Assembly: GCF_024372725.1 (NCBI RefSeq)
Contig: NZ_VOUA01000010.1
Coordinates: 33,366-97,365, forward strand
Source: Methanosarcina sp. KYL-1
GTDB taxonomy: Archaea; Halobacteriota; Methanosarcinia; Methanosarcinales; Methanosarcinaceae
Length of the DNA stretch: 64,000 bases
Reading direction: 5' to 3'
Made by a program: the position numbers and the translations under genes. The first letter of the stretch is position 1. Every line of letters starts with the position of its first letter. Below are positions 52,310-61,998 of the stretch, one piece after another. Under the pieces are notes generated by a model, which worked only from the letters and a program-made list of their open reading frames with translations, was not told the DNA's origin and made no database searches.

Positions 52310-52780
52310 TTAGTCGAATAAAGAAAGCATAGCTTTCACGCTTTCGAACATCTCGGTTATCATCGGGGTGGTGGCGTTTGGCTCTCCCAGGGTCGAGTTG
52401 GCAGCTTCAATCATTGCCTCCGGGGGTTCGAGGCTTTCATTCAGGCGTGCAAAGCTTTCATTGAAGGACTCGGGCGTGATGTTTGTGTCATTTATGCCTT
52501 CGGGGCCCGAGCCCATGACTGCCAGGATTGAACTCACGGAACTGATTCCCGAGCTTGTCCCTTCGATGGTGGGCTGCAGGAAGGGGTATTCCGAGACCCG
52601 GGAATTGAGGGTCTCGTTTATGAGCCTCAGGTTAAGGTCCAGCATTTCCAGCATCGAGGTCAGGAAGCGGAAATTGAGGTCCAGTCCGGGATCAAGGATG
52701 TCGGTGTAATTGATTTCAGGGGCGGTACCCGGTATATCTGTTTCGTTTTCAGGAACCGTTTCGGCTGAAACCGGCAGCAT
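52310..52780 (-). CDS. Secreted helical protein, unknown; start codon unclear
   Basis: From the ATG at 52780 the product has 156 residues and begins within the end of a signal peptide (MLPVSAETV). In the same frame upstream is the rest of that signal (RFQAICLWIAAGLFFIAA), but no ATG, GTG or TTG precedes it before a TAA-TAG pair. Either a rare start codon is used or a frameshift has separated the start (a GTG-GGG-AAT lies in the next frame). The mature part has LDLNFRFLTSMLEMLDLNLR and several N-x-S/T sites. A decayed paralogue lies next to it. Confidence 0.55.
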   Translation of the reverse strand: MLPVSAETVPENETDIPGTAPEINYTDILDPGLDLNFRFLTSMLEMLDLNLRLINETLNSRVSEYPFLQPTIEGTSSGISSVSSILAVMGSGPEGINDTNITPESFNESFARLNESLEPPEAMIEAANSTLGEPNATTPMITEMFESVKAMLSLFD

Positions 52781-52854
52781 GGCAGCTATAAAGAAGAGGC
52801 CTGCAGCTATCCACAGGCAGATTGCCTGAAACCTGTCGATGTATATTCCCCACT

Positions 52855-52945
52855 ATTATTTGCGAACACTTATTTGTGAAAACTTATTTGCGAACACTTA
52901 TTTGTGAAAACTTATTTGTGAAAACTTATTTGCGAACACTTATTT
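52855..52945. repeat. Tandem repeat AACACTTATTTG(T/C)GAAA
   Basis: About seven units of 13-15 bp, alternating TTTGCGAACA and TTTGTGAAAA types, upstream of the secreted protein gene. Confidence 0.7.
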
Positions 52946-52949
52946 GCAA

Positions 52950-53581
52950 AAACTTTCTATGATATTTCCTAAATTTTTCGAATATTTGCGAAAACTTACT
53001 CCAATTAAAAATCTACAAGGCCGCCTATAAAAAAGTAAGGATTTGGATAAAATAATATAGTCAGTTGAGGGCATGGTGAAGGATAATAGGGCAAAAATAG
53101 AGCGAAAATTTTGCTACGTACTTTTTATTTACACTTCCATATATTAATCGACTCAAAACTGGAAATTCAAACAGATTTTTCCAAGGAAAGACCTCTAACT
53201 TATGTAAAAATCGTTATATATCAGAAGCCAAACTATTTATTATTATACTGTCATGTAAATATATATTAAATTATCTGCGATTAATCTGGCAGGCTTCAAT
53301 TTTCCCTCTTTTAAAATTCGGTATCAATCGGGGAGGGGGCCAGTTTGGGCCGCAACAATAATAAAAAATTAATACTTTTTTCATCTCCGTCTTTTCCCGC
53401 CAAAAATGCCCTGAGTCCTGGCTTTGAGCCGAAGACCTTACATGCAAAGCAGGCATAAAGGGCATAAAAAGCCGGCATGAAGCAGGCATATAAACAAGAA
53501 CATCGGATAAAGACCGGTTGGAGAAAGTTAGAGCCAGTCTCTATTGAGTAAGATCGGTAAAAAATAAACAGAGGAATGGAA
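52950..53581. other. AT-rich intergenic region before the cyclophilin gene
   Basis: No gene recognised. Short repeats of GGCATAAAG type at about 53450-53490. A TATA-like GCATATAAAC near 53487 may serve the cyclophilin gene. Confidence 0.4.
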
Positions 53582-54049
53582 ATGGCTGTATGGAAAGGCA
53601 AGAAAGTAATTCTTCACACTAATGTGGGTGACATCACCCTTGAACTGTTCGAAGACATGCCGGTTACGGCAGGGAACTTCGCAAAACTTGTGGACAAAGG
53701 CTTCTACGACGGCATTATCTTCCACCGTGTGATCGCTAACTTCATGCTTCAGGGCGGAGACCCTACAGGAACAGGCATGGGAGGCCCTGGGTATGAAATT
53801 CCGGACGAGTTCACAAAGCACAACAGGAACGACAGGGGCACAATCTCCATGGCAAACGCCGGCCCCAACACAGGCGGCAGCCAGTTCTTCATCAACCTGG
53901 TTGACAACAACCACCTGAACAGAGGGCACCCGGTCTTCGGGAAAGTCGTGGCAGGTATGGAAGTAGTCGATGCCATCGGCAAGGTGAAAACCGACCGCAA
54001 TGACCGCCCCAAGTCCGAAGTGAAGATCATAAAGGCTGAACTGGTCTGA
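53582..54049 (+). CDS. ppiB: Cyclophilin-type peptidyl-prolyl isomerase
   Basis: 155 residues from the ATG at 53582 (GAGG 7 nt before); an in-frame ATG at 53576 is the alternative. Active-site motifs: [19 protein letters not shown] (catalytic Arg, Phe, Gln), [17 protein letters not shown] and [13 protein letters not shown]. No signal peptide, so it acts in the cytoplasm to speed prolyl isomerisation during folding. Single-gene unit. Confidence 0.95.
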   Translation: MAVWKGKKVILHTNVGDITLELFEDMPVTAGNFAKLVDKGFYDGIIFHRVIANFMLQGGDPTGTGMGGPGYEIPDEFTKHNRNDRGTISMANAGPNTGGSQFFINLVDNNHLNRGHPVFGKVVAGMEVVDAIGKVKTDRNDRPKSEVKIIKAELV

Positions 54050-54204
54050 CCGGTTTTCACTTAATTTTCTCTTTTTTAAATTTTTTTAAATTTTCTCTTT
54101 TTCTAAATTTTCATTAAGGCATCTGGCTGAAGACTTACCGTCAAACCAACCTGTTTTCAGCCATATCTCTATTTTTTTGTCCAGTGTTTTTCAATGAATT
54201 TTGT

Positions 54205-54240
54205 GGAAAAGCCGGTCGTGTGAGCACGACCGGTGAGATT
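54205..54240 (+). repeat. TGAG-hairpin repeat, copy C
   Basis: GTGGAAAAG, stem CCGGTCGTG/CACGACCGG (54212-54220 with 54225-54233), TGAG loop, then TGAGATTC. Matches copy D in all unpaired positions and copies A/B in the outer stem. Confidence 0.55.
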
Positions 54241-54622
54241 CCGGGGTTTTGCGAGCCGCGTGTCTTAAAGGAATAAGGGTGACTGATTCACAAAACCGGG
54301 TTTTTGACGTCAGTCTCGAACTTGAATGAAGATCGAGTATCGGTATACAAAGAACATTCCTGAAGATCCAGCATTCCTGCAGAGCCGGATTAGTAAATTC
54401 GCTTCTTAAGCCAGATCCTGAATAGATATTCGGATACAATGATAAAAAATCCGCGAGATATACAATATAAGTTCTTTTTAATGACTAAGTTTTTTTAGAT
54501 ACGGGTGCCGGAATCACTGCGGCCTGGATAGAATCACTGCGGCCCGGATAATATCTGCCTGGGTTAATAGCCGCCTGGGTTATTATTTGCCTGAGTTACA
54601 ATCTACAGGAAGAGGACTTCGG

Positions 54623-56293
54623 ATGCTGGGAAGTGCGGAAGGATGGGATGCCCTTGTAGCTGAGATACTTAAAGCCAGGTATTTGCGGGAAGGGGAGACG
54701 AGCTGGGAGGATGTGTGCGAGCGGGTTGCAAAGGCGATTGCAAGTGACGAAGCCGAGTACCGGGAATTCAGGGAGCTGATGGTCAGGAAGCTCTTTCTTC
54801 CGAGTTCCCCCACGCTCATGAACGCGGGGACCAAGCTCGGGCAGCTTTCCGCCTGTTTCGTGGTCCCGGTGGAGGACAGTGTTGAGGAGATTTTTGAAGC
54901 CGTCAAGACCGCGGCCCTTATCCAGAAGACCGGGGGAGGTACGGGTTTTAATTTTTCAAATATAAGGCCGAAGGGTTCTCCTGCCCTCTGCGTCGATGGG
55001 GTCGCAAGCGGGCCGGTGTCTTTTATGGGGCTCTTTAACGCGGCAACTGAGGTTATCAAGCAGTTCGGGAGGCGCAGGGGAGCCAACATGGGGATCCTGG
55101 ACGTGTCCCATGACGATGTCATTTCCTTCATCAGGGCCAAAAAGGCGGAAGGGGATTTCAGGAACTTCAACCTCTCGGTGATGGTCCCGGATACCTTTAT
55201 GGAGCTTGTCGAGGCGGGGCGGGAAGAGGAAATCTGGAACGAAAGGACGGGAGTGAAGGTAGGAGACATCTTCTCCGAAATCGTTGAAGGGATCTGGAGC
55301 AACGGGGAGCCCGGCATCATCTTCTACGACCGCATAAACCGGGACAACTTCACCCCGGAACTGGGAAAAATCACTGCCACAAACCCCTGCGGGGAAGAGC
55401 CTCTCCTGCCTTTCGAGTCCTGCAACCTGGGCAGCCTCAACCTTTCCCTTTTCGTAAAAGGTGGGCAGGTGGACTGGGACTTCCTCAGGGAGGTTACCGG
55501 AAAAGCCGTACGCTTCCTGGACAATGAAATCGATAAAAACACATATCCGGTCCCGGAAATCGAGAAAGCCACAAAAAGGACCCGGAAAGTCGGGCTCGGG
55601 GTAATGGGGTTCCATGACCTGCTTTTGAAGCTTGGGCTCCCCTACGACTCCGAAGAAGCCCTAAAGCTCGGGGAAAAACTCATGGAGCAGATAAGCGGGG
55701 CTGCAGTCCGGGAATCGAGACGGCTTGCAGCAGAAAAAGGGCTTTTTCCGGAACATGCACGCTCTACCTGGGAACTCCCCATGCGGAATGCCGCTCTCAC
55801 CGCAATTGCCCCCACAGGCACGATAAGTATCCTGGCGGGCTGTTCTGCAGGGATCGAGCCCGTCTTCAGCTGGGTGTACAGGCGGACCGGGACAGTTGGC
55901 CAGGAGTTTATGCTGGTGCACCTGCTTTTCGAAGCCCGGTTCAGGCCGGAACTTTCGGAAGCCGATTACGGGCGGCTGCTGGAACACGTCTATACCCGCG
56001 GCACCCTGCAGGACTTTGAAGCCGAAAAATCTCCGGACGAAGGGGAAAAGCGGCTCTTCAGGTCGGCCCTGGATATCGGCTGGAAGGCCCATATCGACAT
56101 GCAGGCGGCTTTCCAGCGCCACTGCCATGCCGGAATTTCCAAGACCATCAACATGCCGAACGAAGCCGGCAGGGAAGAGATAAGAAAAGCCCTCATTTAT
56201 GCCTGGAAACAGGGCTTAAAAGGGCTTACAATCTACAGGACCGGGAGCAGGGAGCAGGTGGTATTCAGCCTGAGAAAACCAGGAAATAAATGA
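54623..56293 (+). CDS. nrdJ: Class II (adenosylcobalamin-dependent) ribonucleotide reductase
   Basis: 556 residues from the ATG at 54623 (AGAGGA 6-7 nt before). Motifs: FLPSSPTLMNAGT, QLSACFVVPVEDS (first redox Cys), KTGGGTGFNFSNIRP, NPCGEEPLLPFESCNLGSLN (active-site N-x-C-x-E and second Cys), APTGTISILAG and the closing GLKGLTIYRTGSRE. No N-terminal ATP cone. The C-terminus stops soon after the barrel, without the usual Cys pair tail, so re-reduction may need another protein. Makes deoxynucleotides without oxygen and depends on B12 supplied by CobA. Confidence 0.92.
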   Translation: MLGSAEGWDALVAEILKARYLREGETSWEDVCERVAKAIASDEAEYREFRELMVRKLFLPSSPTLMNAGTKLGQLSACFVVPVEDSVEEIFEAVKTAALIQKTGGGTGFNFSNIRPKGSPALCVDGVASGPVSFMGLFNAATEVIKQFGRRRGANMGILDVSHDDVISFIRAKKAEGDFRNFNLSVMVPDTFMELVEAGREEEIWNERTGVKVGDIFSEIVEGIWSNGEPGIIFYDRINRDNFTPELGKITATNPCGEEPLLPFESCNLGSLNLSLFVKGGQVDWDFLREVTGKAVRFLDNEIDKNTYPVPEIEKATKRTRKVGLGVMGFHDLLLKLGLPYDSEEALKLGEKLMEQISGAAVRESRRLAAEKGLFPEHARSTWELPMRNAALTAIAPTGTISILAGCSAGIEPVFSWVYRRTGTVGQEFMLVHLLFEARFRPELSEADYGRLLEHVYTRGTLQDFEAEKSPDEGEKRLFRSALDIGWKAHIDMQAAFQRHCHAGISKTINMPNEAGREEIRKALIYAWKQGLKGLTIYRTGSREQVVFSLRKPGNK

Positions 56294-56294
56294 G

Positions 56295-56430
56295 GACGAA
56301 ACGGGGTGTAAACAGGAGAATAAACGGGGAGTAAACAGGGAAATAAACAGGAAAATAAACAAGAAGTAAAAAGGGGAGTAAACAGGGAAATAAACAGGAA
56401 AACAGATGAGAAGTAAACAGGGAAACCAGA
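56295..56430. repeat. Degenerate AATAAACAGG repeats
   Basis: Repeats of 10-20 bp of the type GGGAGTAAACAGGGAAATAAACAGGAA between nrdJ and the first DMT transporter gene. Confidence 0.6.
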
Positions 56431-56527
56431 GGCCAGGTTGAAAAAATACGACTTCTTACTTTATTTCCTTAAAGATGCTGCACTCCTCCTAAAAATATAT
56501 ATACATTAATATACTCAATTAATTATA

Positions 56528-57475
56528 ATGTCCGCCTCGTATAAGCACCATTTTGAGCTCCTTGCTGCGTGCATGATCTACGGTACTGTCGGAATTTTTA
56601 TGGAACTGCTCCGGGACATGTCCGTGGGCTCTATTATTTTCTACAGGCTGCTTTTCGGCCTCGCGGCCATCCTCTGTTATCTTGCCGTTACCGGGAAGCT
56701 CGGGCAACTTTCTTTAAAGAAAAGGAAAAAGTACCTTCTTCTGCTGGGGCTTCTCTACGTTTCACAGATGTTTTCCTATTATTCCGCTATACGCTACCTG
56801 GGAGCCTCTTCTGCCGTCCTGCTCCTCTATACCGACCCCATATACCTTACTTTCCTTGCCCCTCTCCTGCTTGGGGAGAAAAACACCGGAAGGACCATTC
56901 TTGCCCTTTTCCTGGGTTTGATAGGCGTTTTCTACGTAACGAGGCCCGAAGGCGGTTTCGAACAGCTTGATTTTACCGGAGATTACCTGAAAGGCGTGCT
57001 TTTCGGGCTTACAGGAGGGCTTTTCAGCAGCGGGGTCATAGTATCGGTCCGCTACCTCCGAAACGAATACAACGGCTTAACCCAGCTCTTCTGGCAGAGC
57101 ACCATAAGCCTTGTCTTCCTTGCCCCGTTAGCCGCATCCGTGCCAGGGGACGTGCTTGCGGCAAACCTCCGGACCCTCATGCTCTTCGGGGTTATGATCA
57201 CGGCAATCGGGGCAGTGCTCTATATAAGAGGGGTTGCAGGCGTAACTGCCGTTACAGGCAGCATCCTCACCCTGGTAGAACCCGTTTCCTGTATCTTTTT
57301 TGACTATACGGTCCTGAATAACTCGGTCCACAGCGGGATGCTTGTCGGGTCCGTTTTCATCCTGGCAGCAGCAATTGTGGTGAGCCTGGACAGTTCCGTT
57401 TCCTTAAAGAAGCTGATTTCAGGGGAAAGGAAAATTTTCGGGAAAAAAGGGCTTTTCGGGACAGAAGAAGAATAA
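56528..57475 (+). CDS. DMT/EamA-family transporter 1
   Basis: 315 residues with ten membrane segments in two EamA repeats (about 10-140 and 158-295). Typical motifs: MIYGTVGIFMELLRDMSVGS, SAVLLLYTDPIYLTFLAPLLLGEK at the end of the first half and TGSILTLVEPVSCIFFDYTVLN at the end of the second. A TATA-like ATATATATAC lies about 23 nt upstream. Likely a metabolite exporter; the substrate is not known. Followed 42 bp later by a paralogue. Confidence 0.9.
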   Translation: MSASYKHHFELLAACMIYGTVGIFMELLRDMSVGSIIFYRLLFGLAAILCYLAVTGKLGQLSLKKRKKYLLLLGLLYVSQMFSYYSAIRYLGASSAVLLLYTDPIYLTFLAPLLLGEKNTGRTILALFLGLIGVFYVTRPEGGFEQLDFTGDYLKGVLFGLTGGLFSSGVIVSVRYLRNEYNGLTQLFWQSTISLVFLAPLAASVPGDVLAANLRTLMLFGVMITAIGAVLYIRGVAGVTAVTGSILTLVEPVSCIFFDYTVLNNSVHSGMLVGSVFILAAAIVVSLDSSVSLKKLISGERKIFGKKGLFGTEEE

Positions 57476-57517
57476 GTTTCCAAAATAATATATAACTGAA
57501 GTATTTAATTCAGGGGC

Positions 57518-58456
57518 ATGCTCGCGCGGGCAGGCCCTTTCAAATCCCACTCAACTTTCAAATCCCACTCCGAAGTCATAAGCGGCAGCATTATCTACGG
57601 CACGATAGGGATTTTTCTTGACCGGGTCCAGGACATGTCCGTGGGGTCCGTTCTTTTCTGCAGGCTCGCTTTTGGCTTATGCATGCTTTTCCTCTACCTG
57701 TTGTTGAGAGGAGGCCTTCCCCAGCTCCGGCTCGGGAAAAACAGGAAATACCTGCTGCTGCTCGGCTTCCTGAACACAGTCAACGGCCTCTGCTATTTTT
57801 CAGCTATCAGGTACAGCGGGCTTTCCGTTGCGGTCTTGCTCCTTTACACGGCCCCGGTTTATGTGAGTCTCCTTGCTCCTCCCATCCTCGGGGAAAAGAG
57901 CAGCAGTAAAAACCTTCTTCCCCTTTTCCTTGCAGTTTTGGGGGTAGCGCTGATCGCCCGTCCCGGTGAGATACTGGCGGGCCTGGAGGCAGGTTCCGAT
58001 TTCCTCAAAGGCGTGGGTTTCGGCATGCTTTCCGGGTTTACCTTCGGAGTAACCATAATCACGATCCGCTACCTGAGGCACGACTACTCCGGGATGGCCC
58101 AGACTTTCTGGCTCACGGCTGTCAGCCTGTGCTTTGTGCTGCCTTCCGCAGCCTTAACTCCCCTTCCCGTGCTCCTTGAAAATCTCAATACCCTATTTCT
58201 CTTCGGGGTCACCATCACCTGTGCCGCTCTCCTCTACCTGAGGGGGATTTCCGGTATCAGGGCCCAGACCGGCAGCATCCTTGCCCTGATCGAGCCGGTT
58301 TCGGGGATCTTTTTTGACAGCACGGTCTTAAAAAGCCCCCTCTACGCCTCGACCCTGCTGGGCTGCGGCTTCATCCTGACAGCGGCTTACCTGGTGAGCC
58401 GGGGCCGGGCAATAGAAGAAGTCCCTGAAGAGCCCCTGCCCTCACCACTTGCCTGA
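57518..58456 (+). CDS. DMT/EamA-family transporter 2
   Basis: 312 residues, ten membrane segments, clearly a tandem duplicate of the preceding gene (IIYGTIGIFLDRVQDMSVGS against MIYGTVGIFMELLRDMSVGS). The first 25 residues contain a small internal duplication (FKSHST-FKSHSE) before the conserved start. The final 15 bp overlap the 3' end of fdhB on the other strand (convergent genes). Confidence 0.9.
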   Translation: MLARAGPFKSHSTFKSHSEVISGSIIYGTIGIFLDRVQDMSVGSVLFCRLAFGLCMLFLYLLLRGGLPQLRLGKNRKYLLLLGFLNTVNGLCYFSAIRYSGLSVAVLLLYTAPVYVSLLAPPILGEKSSSKNLLPLFLAVLGVALIARPGEILAGLEAGSDFLKGVGFGMLSGFTFGVTIITIRYLRHDYSGMAQTFWLTAVSLCFVLPSAALTPLPVLLENLNTLFLFGVTITCAALLYLRGISGIRAQTGSILALIEPVSGIFFDSTVLKSPLYASTLLGCGFILTAAYLVSRGRAIEEVPEEPLPSPLA

Positions 58457-59656
58457 TTTTTCTGGCTCTTTTCCCTGCTCTTTTTCCCGCAGGAAAACTT
58501 CCATTGGGGCAACTTTCGGGACTGAAAGGTCTTCTCCTGCCCGGTACCCGTAGAGTTCCTGAAGCTCAACGGCAAAGGAATGCATGAACAGGGCATTCGG
58601 GATGTCCATTGGGCAGAGTTCCTCGCACTGTCCGCAGTTGATGCAGGAGTCCGCAACAAGGGAGTAGCGCAGCGTATGGAAGGCAAAGGAAGGGGGCACC
58701 TTTCCCGGGGCATCCACAGTAAAGTCCGAAACATTTGCCCCGGCCAGGGGAGGGCAGACTTCAATGCAGGTGTAACACTTGATGCAGCGGGAAGTCTCAT
58801 CCACCAGCTTTTGCAGGCGGGCCTTCCCCTCTCCCAGGGCCATGAAGTCTTTTTTCCTCCAGTCCGCGGCCAGGTTCAGCATCGACTGCTCTATTTTTTC
58901 CCGGATTTCCAGCCCTTTCGGGACCGGAAGGGTGGTTTCAACCGAACCTGAAGTTTTTGCCCGCTCAAGCAGTTCCGCACCCTTCACACTGCAGACTTCA
59001 ACAAAGGTTGCCTCCGTGCCCATAACACCCCACTCCCCGCAGGCAAGGTCGGCCTGTCTCGGAATTTTCAGCATGCAGCGCCTGCAGTTGCTCCTGCGCC
59101 CATAACCTTCCTCTTCAAGTTCGTCCATGGGAAACGAAAATTCCCCTTCCGGTGTCTCGACGATAAACTTACCCTTAGAAATCCTTTCCTTTTTAACCGA
59201 ATCAGGGTCCACCGAAAACTTCTCTGCAAGCATTTCCCTTGCCGTTTCCGGGCTTATCGAGCCTCCGCAGTTCAACCCCAGCATGAGGATGTTTTCCAGC
59301 CTGAGCTTACCCCGCTTAGCAAGCTCATAAAGCCCCATGACATCGCAACCTTTCAGGGCAGCTGCAATTCTAAGGCCCTCTGCCCCTTCCAGGTAGCTGC
59401 TGAAAAGCCTGGACAGAAGAAGGGTCCCGCAGTGCAGGGAACCTGAAATTTCCGAAATTTCCTCAGGGTCCGTGATCAGCACCGGCACTGCATCGTAAAT
59501 GTCCGCTCCTTTTTTTACCCCGAGCACTGCGTCCACACTTCCGCTTTCCAGGGCGAATTTCAAAAGGGCTGCAACCGCTCCTCCGGATTCCCCCTTTTCC
59601 AGGAACTCACGGTTACAGGCCCGGACATAAAACACGTCTCCTTCCGAAGGTTTCAA
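58442..59656 (-). CDS. fdhB: F420-type formate dehydrogenase beta subunit
   Basis: 404 residues, TTG start at 59656 overlapping the fdhA stop (TTGA) and preceded by GGAGGG. The FrhB/FdhB domain (about 1-270) binds F420 and flavin, with GGSISPETAREMLAEKF and the CRRCMLKIP cysteine cluster. A C-terminal 2x[4Fe-4S] module has CIKCYTCIEVCPP and CINCGQCEELCPM. It accepts electrons from FdhA and reduces F420. Length is as in formate-using methanogens. Confidence 0.92.
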   Translation of the reverse strand: MKPSEGDVFYVRACNREFLEKGESGGAVAALLKFALESGSVDAVLGVKKGADIYDAVPVLITDPEEISEISGSLHCGTLLLSRLFSSYLEGAEGLRIAAALKGCDVMGLYELAKRGKLRLENILMLGLNCGGSISPETAREMLAEKFSVDPDSVKKERISKGKFIVETPEGEFSFPMDELEEEGYGRRSNCRRCMLKIPRQADLACGEWGVMGTEATFVEVCSVKGAELLERAKTSGSVETTLPVPKGLEIREKIEQSMLNLAADWRKKDFMALGEGKARLQKLVDETSRCIKCYTCIEVCPPLAGANVSDFTVDAPGKVPPSFAFHTLRYSLVADSCINCGQCEELCPMDIPNALFMHSFAVELQELYGYRAGEDLSVPKVAPMEVFLREKEQGKEPEKSGKW

Positions 59657-61770
59657 GGCTTACCCTCCTTCTGTTCTGCCGGTTCCTTTTTCTCTGCCGG
59701 TTCCTTTTGTTCTACTGGCTCTATTTTTTCAATCCTGACTGCACAGGCCTTATACTCCGGAATCTTTGCCACGGGGTCAAGGGCTCCGCTGGTCAGCAGG
59801 TTGGCTGCACATTCCCTGAAATGGAAGGGGATGAAGACAACCCCGGGTTTTATGTCTTCCGTAACCATTGCAGGGATTTCGATTTCCCCCCTCCGGGAAA
59901 GCACGCGGACTTTTTCTCTGTTTTCTATCCCGAGCTTTTCTGCGTCCAGGGGGTGAAGCTCCACCCAGCCGGTCCTGACTTCGGAGTCCAGGGTTTCTGA
60001 CCTGCGGGTCATGGTCCCGGTATGCCAGTGCCAGATGTTCCTCCCTGTTGTAAGGATGAAGGGGTATTGCGCATCCGGGACTTCGGCCGGGGGAGCCCAT
60101 TCCACGGCGGAAAATTCCCCAAGCCCGTCAGGCGTGGCAAATTTTTCAGTATGCAGTATGGGGGTTCCCGGATGGGACCTGTCCGGGCAGGGCCACTGGA
60201 GAGATTCCGGGTTTTCAAGGCGGCCGTAACTGATGCCCCCGTACTGGGGAACAGCCTTTGTTATCTCTTCGAAAATCTCAGCTTCGCCAGGATAAGAAAA
60301 TTGAGGGCCGTACCCCAGACGGCCAGCAAGTTCGCAGATGATGCGCCAGTCAGCCTTAGCCTCTCCCGGCGGGTCCAGGGCTTTCCTGAGCCGCTGTACC
60401 CGGCGTTCGGTGCTGGTCTGGGTCCCGTCCTCTTCCGCATAGCAGGTTGCAGGCAGGACAACGTCGGCAAACTTTGCGGTCTCGCTCAGGAAAATGTCCT
60501 GCACGACCAGAAAGTCCAGGTGTTCAAGAGCTTTCCTTACCCTGTTCAGTTCAGGGTCCGAAAGCATGAAATTTTCTCCCATCACGTACAGGCACCTGAC
60601 CGGGGACGTTCCTTCCGCAAGCTCTTCCATAAGCTCCGTAACCGTGGTCCCCGGTTTTTCCGGAAGCCCGCTCACTCCCCAGAGAGATTCCATTTTCCTG
60701 CGGGTTTCAGGGTCCGCAACCTTCCTGTACCCGGGATACACATCCGGCAGGCAGCCCATATCACAGGCCCCCTGCACATTGTTCTGCCCCCTCAGGGGGT
60801 TGACCCCTCCTCCCGGAACTCCCAGGTTTCCGGTCAGAAGCATAAGGTTTGCCGTGGACCTCACATTGTCCACTCCCACCGTATGCTGGGTGATGCCCAT
60901 GGAATAGATGAGTGCGGAAGGCTTTGAACTGGCAATCCACTCAGCTGCTATTTTTAAGTTATCTTCAGGCACCCCTGTGATTTTCGAGACCTCAGGCAGG
61001 GAATAGGCTTCCTGCATGACCACGGTTTTCATTGCCTCGTAATTTTTTGTCCTTTTTCCAATAAATTCCCGGTCTTCCCGGCCTTTTTCTATGATGTGGT
61101 GCATGAGCCCGTTCAGCAGGGCCACATCCGTGCCGGAGTACATAGAAAGGTAGAGGTCGGCCTGTTTTGCCGTGGGCGTACGGCGGGGGTCTGCATAGAT
61201 TATTTTAGCCCCCCTCTTCTTTGCAAGCATAACTCTCCTCCCTATAAGGGGGTGCTGCTCCAGGGTATTGCTCCCGATAATGAAGATGCATTTAGACTCT
61301 TCCAGGTCCGCAATGGAGTTAGTCATGGCCCCCGAACCGAAAACAGCGGCAAGGCCCGCAACCGTGGAGGAGTGGCAGAGCCTTGCACAGTGGTCGATGT
61401 TTGGGGTTTTGAGGACCGCCCGGGAGAATTTCTGCATCAGGTAGTTGTCCTCGTTCGAGACCTTTGCGGAGGAGAGGCAGGCAAATTCCTCCGGACGGAA
61501 AGTCATGAATTTCCCTGCTATAAGATCCAGGGCTTCTTCCCAGCTCGCTTCTACAAGCTGCCCGTTTTTCCTGACCAGCGGCTTCACAAGCCGGTCCTTG
61601 CTGTGGATGAACTCATGGGCATACCTCCCTTTCTGGCAGAGCTTGCCCGAATTTACAGGAGCCCTGTGCCAGGGTTCGATGCCTGTAGCCCTCCCGTCTT
61701 TTACCACAAGGTTAAAACCGCATCCTGTCCCACAATATGGGCAGGTTGTAGGCACGTATTTCAATTCCAT
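59653..61770 (-). CDS. fdhA: Formate dehydrogenase alpha (molybdopterin) subunit, Cys type
   Basis: 705 residues from the ATG at 61770 (an in-frame ATG at 61779 is too close to the AGGA site). [4Fe-4S] ligands Cys10, 13, 17 and 45; active-site motif NIDHCARLCHSS has Cys132 where some relatives carry selenocysteine. The bis-MGD motifs IIGSNTLEQHP, GVNPLRGQNNVQGACDMG, LPATCYAEEDGT and LTTGRNIWHWHTG are intact. Oxidises formate to CO2. The tail EPVEQKEPAEKKEPAEQK is a low-complexity repeat. A TTGA overlap links it to fdhB. Confidence 0.93.
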   Translation of the reverse strand: MELKYVPTTCPYCGTGCGFNLVVKDGRATGIEPWHRAPVNSGKLCQKGRYAHEFIHSKDRLVKPLVRKNGQLVEASWEEALDLIAGKFMTFRPEEFACLSSAKVSNEDNYLMQKFSRAVLKTPNIDHCARLCHSSTVAGLAAVFGSGAMTNSIADLEESKCIFIIGSNTLEQHPLIGRRVMLAKKRGAKIIYADPRRTPTAKQADLYLSMYSGTDVALLNGLMHHIIEKGREDREFIGKRTKNYEAMKTVVMQEAYSLPEVSKITGVPEDNLKIAAEWIASSKPSALIYSMGITQHTVGVDNVRSTANLMLLTGNLGVPGGGVNPLRGQNNVQGACDMGCLPDVYPGYRKVADPETRRKMESLWGVSGLPEKPGTTVTELMEELAEGTSPVRCLYVMGENFMLSDPELNRVRKALEHLDFLVVQDIFLSETAKFADVVLPATCYAEEDGTQTSTERRVQRLRKALDPPGEAKADWRIICELAGRLGYGPQFSYPGEAEIFEEITKAVPQYGGISYGRLENPESLQWPCPDRSHPGTPILHTEKFATPDGLGEFSAVEWAPPAEVPDAQYPFILTTGRNIWHWHTGTMTRRSETLDSEVRTGWVELHPLDAEKLGIENREKVRVLSRRGEIEIPAMVTEDIKPGVVFIPFHFRECAANLLTSGALDPVAKIPEYKACAVRIEKIEPVEQKEPAEKKEPAEQKEGKP

Positions 61771-61799
61771 TTTCGGCATTTCCTGAATATTTTCGTGAC

Positions 61800-61985
61800 A
61801 GCTCCCACGACTGAAGCCGCAGGCATCTATATTTCGATTACTGTCCTGAAGCGACTATCGATCGCCACTCTTGATCGGTCTCTCCAGCTAACATTCCAGT
61901 TTTACGCTGGGACACAAAAAACTTACAGAAACATAAGTATGGGCTGTATTCTACCATTGAAATGGCGGGGATTAGCACCACATTT
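61800..61985. repeat. Putative IS605-type end or scar upstream of fdhA
   Basis: CTCCCACGACTGAAG (about 61802) and the hairpin GGGCTGTATTCTACCATTG..AATGGCGGGGATTAGC (61941-61978) resemble right-end structures of tnpB elements. The latter closely matches, in inverse orientation, the hairpin at 63689-63727. Confidence 0.45.
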
Positions 61986-61998
61986 GTCCTATGTAGTT

